From positions 1 to 7,325 of the forward strand of contig CATMOC010000178.1 in assembly GCA_950071955.1 (NCBI GenBank): DNA of 7,325 nt. Reading direction: 5' to 3'. Positions 5,317 through 7,325 of the stretch are shown here, one piece after another. Source of the DNA: an uncultured Mesorhizobium sp. Its GTDB lineage: Bacteria > Pseudomonadota > Alphaproteobacteria > Rhizobiales > Rhizobiaceae. Every line of letters begins with the position of its first letter. Position 1 is the stretch's first letter. The notes under the pieces are model-generated. The model worked only from the letters and a program-made list of their open reading frames with translations. It searched no databases and was not told the origin of the DNA. A program made the position numbers and the translations under genes.

Positions 5317-5723
5317 CGAGATACGCGGTCGCCTACGTGGCAACCTTCATCATTTTCCTCGGCATCGATGCCGTCTGGCTGACCACGATGTCGCAGCGCC
5401 TCTACCGTCGGTATCTCGGAGACGTGCTGGCCGAGAATTTCAGTCCCGTGCCGGCGGTCGTGTTCTACCTGCTTTACGTCGTCGGCATGCTCATCTTCGC
5501 GCTGTCGCCCGCCTTCGCCACCGGCAAATGGACCACGGCGGCGCTCTACGGCGCGCTATTCGGCTTCTTCGCCTATGCGACCTACGACCTGACCAGCCAC
5601 GCGACCATCCGCGGCTGGCCGGCGATCATCACCGTGGTCGACATCTGCTGGGGAACGCTGGTCACGTCGGTTTCGGCCGCGCTCGCCTTCATCGTGGTCC
5701 AGTATTTCTATCCGCAGACCTGA
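5313..5723 (+). CDS. DUF2177 small integral membrane protein
   Basis: This 136-residue protein has four hydrophobic segments (about residues 5-25, 47-66, 75-93 and 105-130) and the family patterns GIDAVWL, FFAYATYDLTSHATIRGWP and ITVVDICWGT. It acts in the inner membrane; its biochemical role is unknown. The ATG lies inside the phrB stop (ATGA, 5313-5316) with AGGAAGG just upstream, so it is translated as the second gene of the photolyase operon. Genes of this family recur beside photolyase, DUF1295 and ChrR genes in light- and singlet-oxygen-response clusters (known association), which suggests a role in membrane protection; that role is inference. Confidence 0.95.
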   Translation: MTRYAVAYVATFIIFLGIDAVWLTTMSQRLYRRYLGDVLAENFSPVPAVVFYLLYVVGMLIFALSPAFATGKWTTAALYGALFGFFAYATYDLTSHATIRGWPAIITVVDICWGTLVTSVSAALAFIVVQYFYPQT

Positions 5724-5726
5724 CCG

Positions 5727-5761
5727 CGCCGGCCCACTTCGCAGGACTGGGCGGGCCGGCG
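5727..5761. terminator. Hairpin between converging genes, possible bidirectional terminator
   Basis: CGCCGGCCC (5727-5735) and GGGCCGGCG (5753-5761) are perfect 9-bp arms separated by 17 nt. The structure fills the gap between the stop codons of DUF2177 and DUF1295. Neither side has a run of T, so the terminator reading is tentative. Confidence 0.4.
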
Positions 5762-5785
5762 ATCAATCGCGGATCGCCGGTCCGT

Positions 5786-6598
5786 TCAACCCGAAGCTGA
5801 CTTCGCCGGGCCGGGCCAGAAGGCGTTCACCCGCGCCTGATAGCGGCGGAAGGCCTCGCCGCGCGAACGCAGCATGTGCGCTTCCAGCGGCGGAATGCCG
5901 CAAGCATGCACGAGGAGCCAGTACATCAGGACCGGACCGGCAAGTGCTGCCCACCCCCACGAATAGCCCCCCGTCAGGTCCAGGGCGATGGCGGGATAGG
6001 CGAGCCAGCCAAGCCATTCGAAGAAATAGTTCGGATGGCGCGACAGTCCCCACAGCCCAAGGTCGCAGGTCTTGCCCCTGTTGGCCGGGTCTGACCGGAA
6101 GGCGCTGAGCTGTCGGTCGGCCACCGCCTCGCCGAGCACCGCGGCGACAAGGATCGCCGCGCCCAGCAGGTCGCGCAGGCCCAGTCCCGGCGCAGGATTG
6201 TGGGCGGCGGCCATGATCGAGACGACGAGCGCGAAGCCGGCCGCCGCCTGGATTTGCAGGAACCAGAAGAGCCGGCTGCGGGCCGATTCACCCCACTCCT
6301 GCTTGAGTTGGGCGTAGCGCGGATCGTCCTTGTCGCTCGCGGCAGTCCTCGAGGCGATGTGGGAGGCCAGACGCAGCGACCACGCCAGCGGCATGCCGGC
6401 CACGAGAAGTTGGCGCGCGCTCGGCGCGTCTCCGTCGATGGAAAGAATCGCGGCCAGGGCGCCGCACAGCCCGACGGCCGCGGACCAGGTCGCGTCAATC
6501 CATCCGGATTTGCCGCTCCTCAAGGCAATCCACCAGGCGCCCGACATGATAGCGGAAAACGCGACGGCAAGCCCGATGATGGCGAGTGCAAGCGTCAA
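5786..6598 (-). CDS. DUF1295 membrane protein (steroid 5-alpha-reductase-like)
   Basis: This 270-residue membrane protein has about seven hydrophobic segments and the family core LWGLSRHPNYFFEW at residues 182-195. It also has the characteristic end GIPPLEAHMLRSRGEAFRRY at 234-253. The family is related to isoprenylcysteine methyltransferases and steroid reductases; the substrate of DUF1295 members is not established, but lipid modification is plausible. The start is TTG (6596-6598): a stop lies four codons upstream in frame and GAGG sits 7 nt before the TTG. The gene follows the ChrR-like gene after 66 bp on the same strand, suggesting a shared transcript, and converges on the phrB-DUF2177 operon. 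The promoter expected ahead of chrR/rpoE appears to be lost, so its present expression is unclear. Confidence 0.95.
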   Translation of the reverse strand: MTLALAIIGLAVAFSAIMSGAWWIALRSGKSGWIDATWSAAVGLCGALAAILSIDGDAPSARQLLVAGMPLAWSLRLASHIASRTAASDKDDPRYAQLKQEWGESARSRLFWFLQIQAAAGFALVVSIMAAAHNPAPGLGLRDLLGAAILVAAVLGEAVADRQLSAFRSDPANRGKTCDLGLWGLSRHPNYFFEWLGWLAYPAIALDLTGGYSWGWAALAGPVLMYWLLVHACGIPPLEAHMLRSRGEAFRRYQARVNAFWPGPAKSASG

Positions 6599-6664
6599 TT
6601 GTGGGCCTCATTCGTCACCAGCCGGGAAGGCACCCGAACGCGGACCGGCCGCATCCCCTCCGGT

Positions 6665-7003
6665 TCAGCCACCGATCAGCGGCTGGATCATCCTGCCGAA
6701 GAACCCCCGCAGGCGCATGTTTCCCTCGAGCGCCGCTATACAGATGCACTCCGCCTCCGAATCGACGACGGGCTGGTGCTCCACCTCGGAATCGGCTTCG
6801 TCCAGGTCGCCAGGCACATAGCGCCCGCGCGCGTCGGCGAAGGAGCCCGTCAGGACCTGCGTGTACTCCCGCCCTGTGTGGGTGTGTTCCGGCAGCTTGC
6901 GCCCGGCACCGATCTTGAGCAGCATCACGTTCGCCCCCGGATCATCGGGCAGCGTCACGCGGCTCCAGCGAAGGCCGGGTCCGATCCACCACCAGCGTCC
7001 CAC
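6665..7003 (-). CDS. chrR: ChrR-type anti-sigma factor, C-terminal cupin domain only (5'-truncated)
   Basis: ChrR is a zinc protein that holds the ECF sigma factor RpoE inactive until singlet oxygen appears. Its N-terminal domain binds sigma and its C-terminal cupin senses the signal. The cupin is intact: PEHTHTGREYTQVLTGSF supplies two His and a Glu, followed 30 residues later by the His of EHQPVV. Counted from GTG 7003 these are H40, H42, E46 and H76, with the same spacing as the zinc ligands H141, H143, E147 and H177 of Rhodobacter ChrR. About 100 residues, including the whole sigma-binding zinc finger, are therefore absent. ChrR-like sequence continues upstream of the GTG (LPDVLDG, about 7013-7033) and then stops at about 7040-7062, where flavodoxin sequence on the other strand begins. 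The GTG start is only the first available codon; a decayed gene or a free cupin protein are both possible. Without its N-terminal domain it should not inhibit a sigma factor. Confidence 0.85.
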   Translation of the reverse strand: MGRWWWIGPGLRWSRVTLPDDPGANVMLLKIGAGRKLPEHTHTGREYTQVLTGSFADARGRYVPGDLDEADSEVEHQPVVDSEAECICIAALEGNMRLRGFFGRMIQPLIGG

Positions 7004-7034
7004 CTCGCAGCCGTCGAGAACGTCCGGCAGCCGA

Positions 7035-7325
7035 ATGCCGACATCTGCACGGCGGGCCGCCGTACGAGCCGGCCCCGAAGACCTCCTCGGCGCCGATGGC
7101 TACATCTTCTGCGCGCCGGAAAACCTCGCCGCGATTGCCGGCGGGATGAAGGAATTCTTCGACCGGTCCTATTACAATGTCCTCGGCAAGATTGAAGGCC
7201 GGCCCTACGCCCAGATGATCTGCGCAGGCTCTGACGGTGAAAACGCCATGCGCCAGACCGCCCGCATCGCGCAGGGCTGGCGGCTGAAGATTGCGCAGGA
7301 ACCCTTCATCGTCTGCACCCGTGCC
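7035..7325 (+). CDS. Flavodoxin/NADPH-dependent FMN reductase family protein, missing its N-terminus and running off the window
   Basis: From about 7068 the frame reads AGPEDLLGADGYIFCAPENL, then AGGMKEFFDRSYYNVLGKIE and GRPYAQMICAGSDGENAMRQ, the middle and later part of a flavodoxin-fold reductase. Such proteins normally begin about 55-60 residues earlier with a strand and FMN phosphate loop of the type SRTGGT. That part is not found in any frame upstream; the upstream bases instead belong to the ChrR-like gene on the opposite strand. ATG 7035 is the nearest start in frame but lacks an SD and would give a protein without the FMN-binding loop. It is therefore probably a gene remnant, unless an in-frame fusion is expressed. 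The 3' end lies outside the window. Confidence 0.8.
   Translation, partial: MPTSARRAAVRAGPEDLLGADGYIFCAPENLAAIAGGMKEFFDRSYYNVLGKIEGRPYAQMICAGSDGENAMRQTARIAQGWRLKIAQEPFIVCTRA
7040..7062. other. Breakpoint joining two genes that have both lost their 5' ends
   Basis: To the left, minus-strand codons are recognisably ChrR up to about GIRLPDVLDG. To the right, plus-strand codons are recognisably flavodoxin family. No intergenic space, promoter or rpoE gene lies between them, and no insertion-sequence ends or target duplication are visible. A deletion that removed rpoE and both 5' ends, or an assembly join, would explain it. The exact base is uncertain. Confidence 0.6.

Noticed and set aside
6200..7195. 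Plus-strand open frame of 331 codons spanning DUF1295, ChrR and the junction
   Set aside because: It is antisense to two recognisable minus-strand genes and in a different frame from the flavodoxin sequence.
7003..7325. Insertion sequence or phage attachment site explaining the chrR/flavodoxin junction
   Set aside because: No transposase, terminal inverted repeats, target duplication or att-like core is visible around the breakpoint.

Overview
The window looks like a chromosomal segment of a GC-rich alphaproteobacterium, most likely Hyphomicrobiales (Rhizobiales, Phyllobacteriaceae/Mesorhizobium-like). This rests on the trigger factor sequence, the short DUF1127 protein, the CCUCCUCCC-loop small RNAs and the ChrR-type anti-sigma protein; the species cannot be fixed from the sequence.

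Layout. Positions 1-1882 and up to 2988 are read on the minus strand: a DUF2157 membrane protein, a GDYXXLXY-family protein overlapping it by ATGA, a tRNA-Leu(UAG), and trigger factor (tig), which runs off the left edge. A 250-bp divergent promoter region (2989-3240) separates these from a plus-strand transcription unit made of a 46-codon DUF1127 gene and, directly in its 3' UTR, two tandem small-RNA modules ending in a strong intrinsic terminator at 3661. A second plus-strand unit follows: a promoter resembling the RpoE/ChrR (ECF11) type, a possible 16-codon leader ORF, photolyase phrB starting at GTG, and a DUF2177 membrane protein overlapping phrB by ATGA. Converging on it are a DUF1295 membrane enzyme and the C-terminal cupin half of a ChrR-type anti-sigma factor. 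The window ends in a flavodoxin-family gene that lacks its beginning.

The most notable item is at 3391-3661. Six copies of the 9-mer CCTCCTCCC occur, and each lies in a 10-nt loop ACCTCCTCCC closed by its own, mostly different, stem. They form two 148-bp repeats of three hairpins. This matches the architecture of the 'cuckoo' / CcsR small RNAs, which in Rhodobacter sphaeroides are processed from the mRNA of a DUF1127 protein (CcaF1) under oxidative and heat stress. The exposed ACCUCCU is the same sequence as the anti-Shine-Dalgarno end of 16S rRNA. The leader of the next gene, phrB, carries GAGGAGGT, an exact 8-nt complement of the loops.

How the genes fit together (inference). Photolyase, DUF2177, DUF1295 and ChrR are typical members or neighbours of the singlet-oxygen/light response controlled by RpoE-ChrR, and the DUF1127-sRNA unit is a post-transcriptional stress module in related bacteria, so the right half reads as a photo-oxidative stress island. 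However, the ChrR gene has lost its sigma-binding N-terminal domain, no rpoE is present, and the adjacent flavodoxin gene lacks its N-terminus at the same point (about 7040-7062). This indicates a deletion or rearrangement, or an assembly join.
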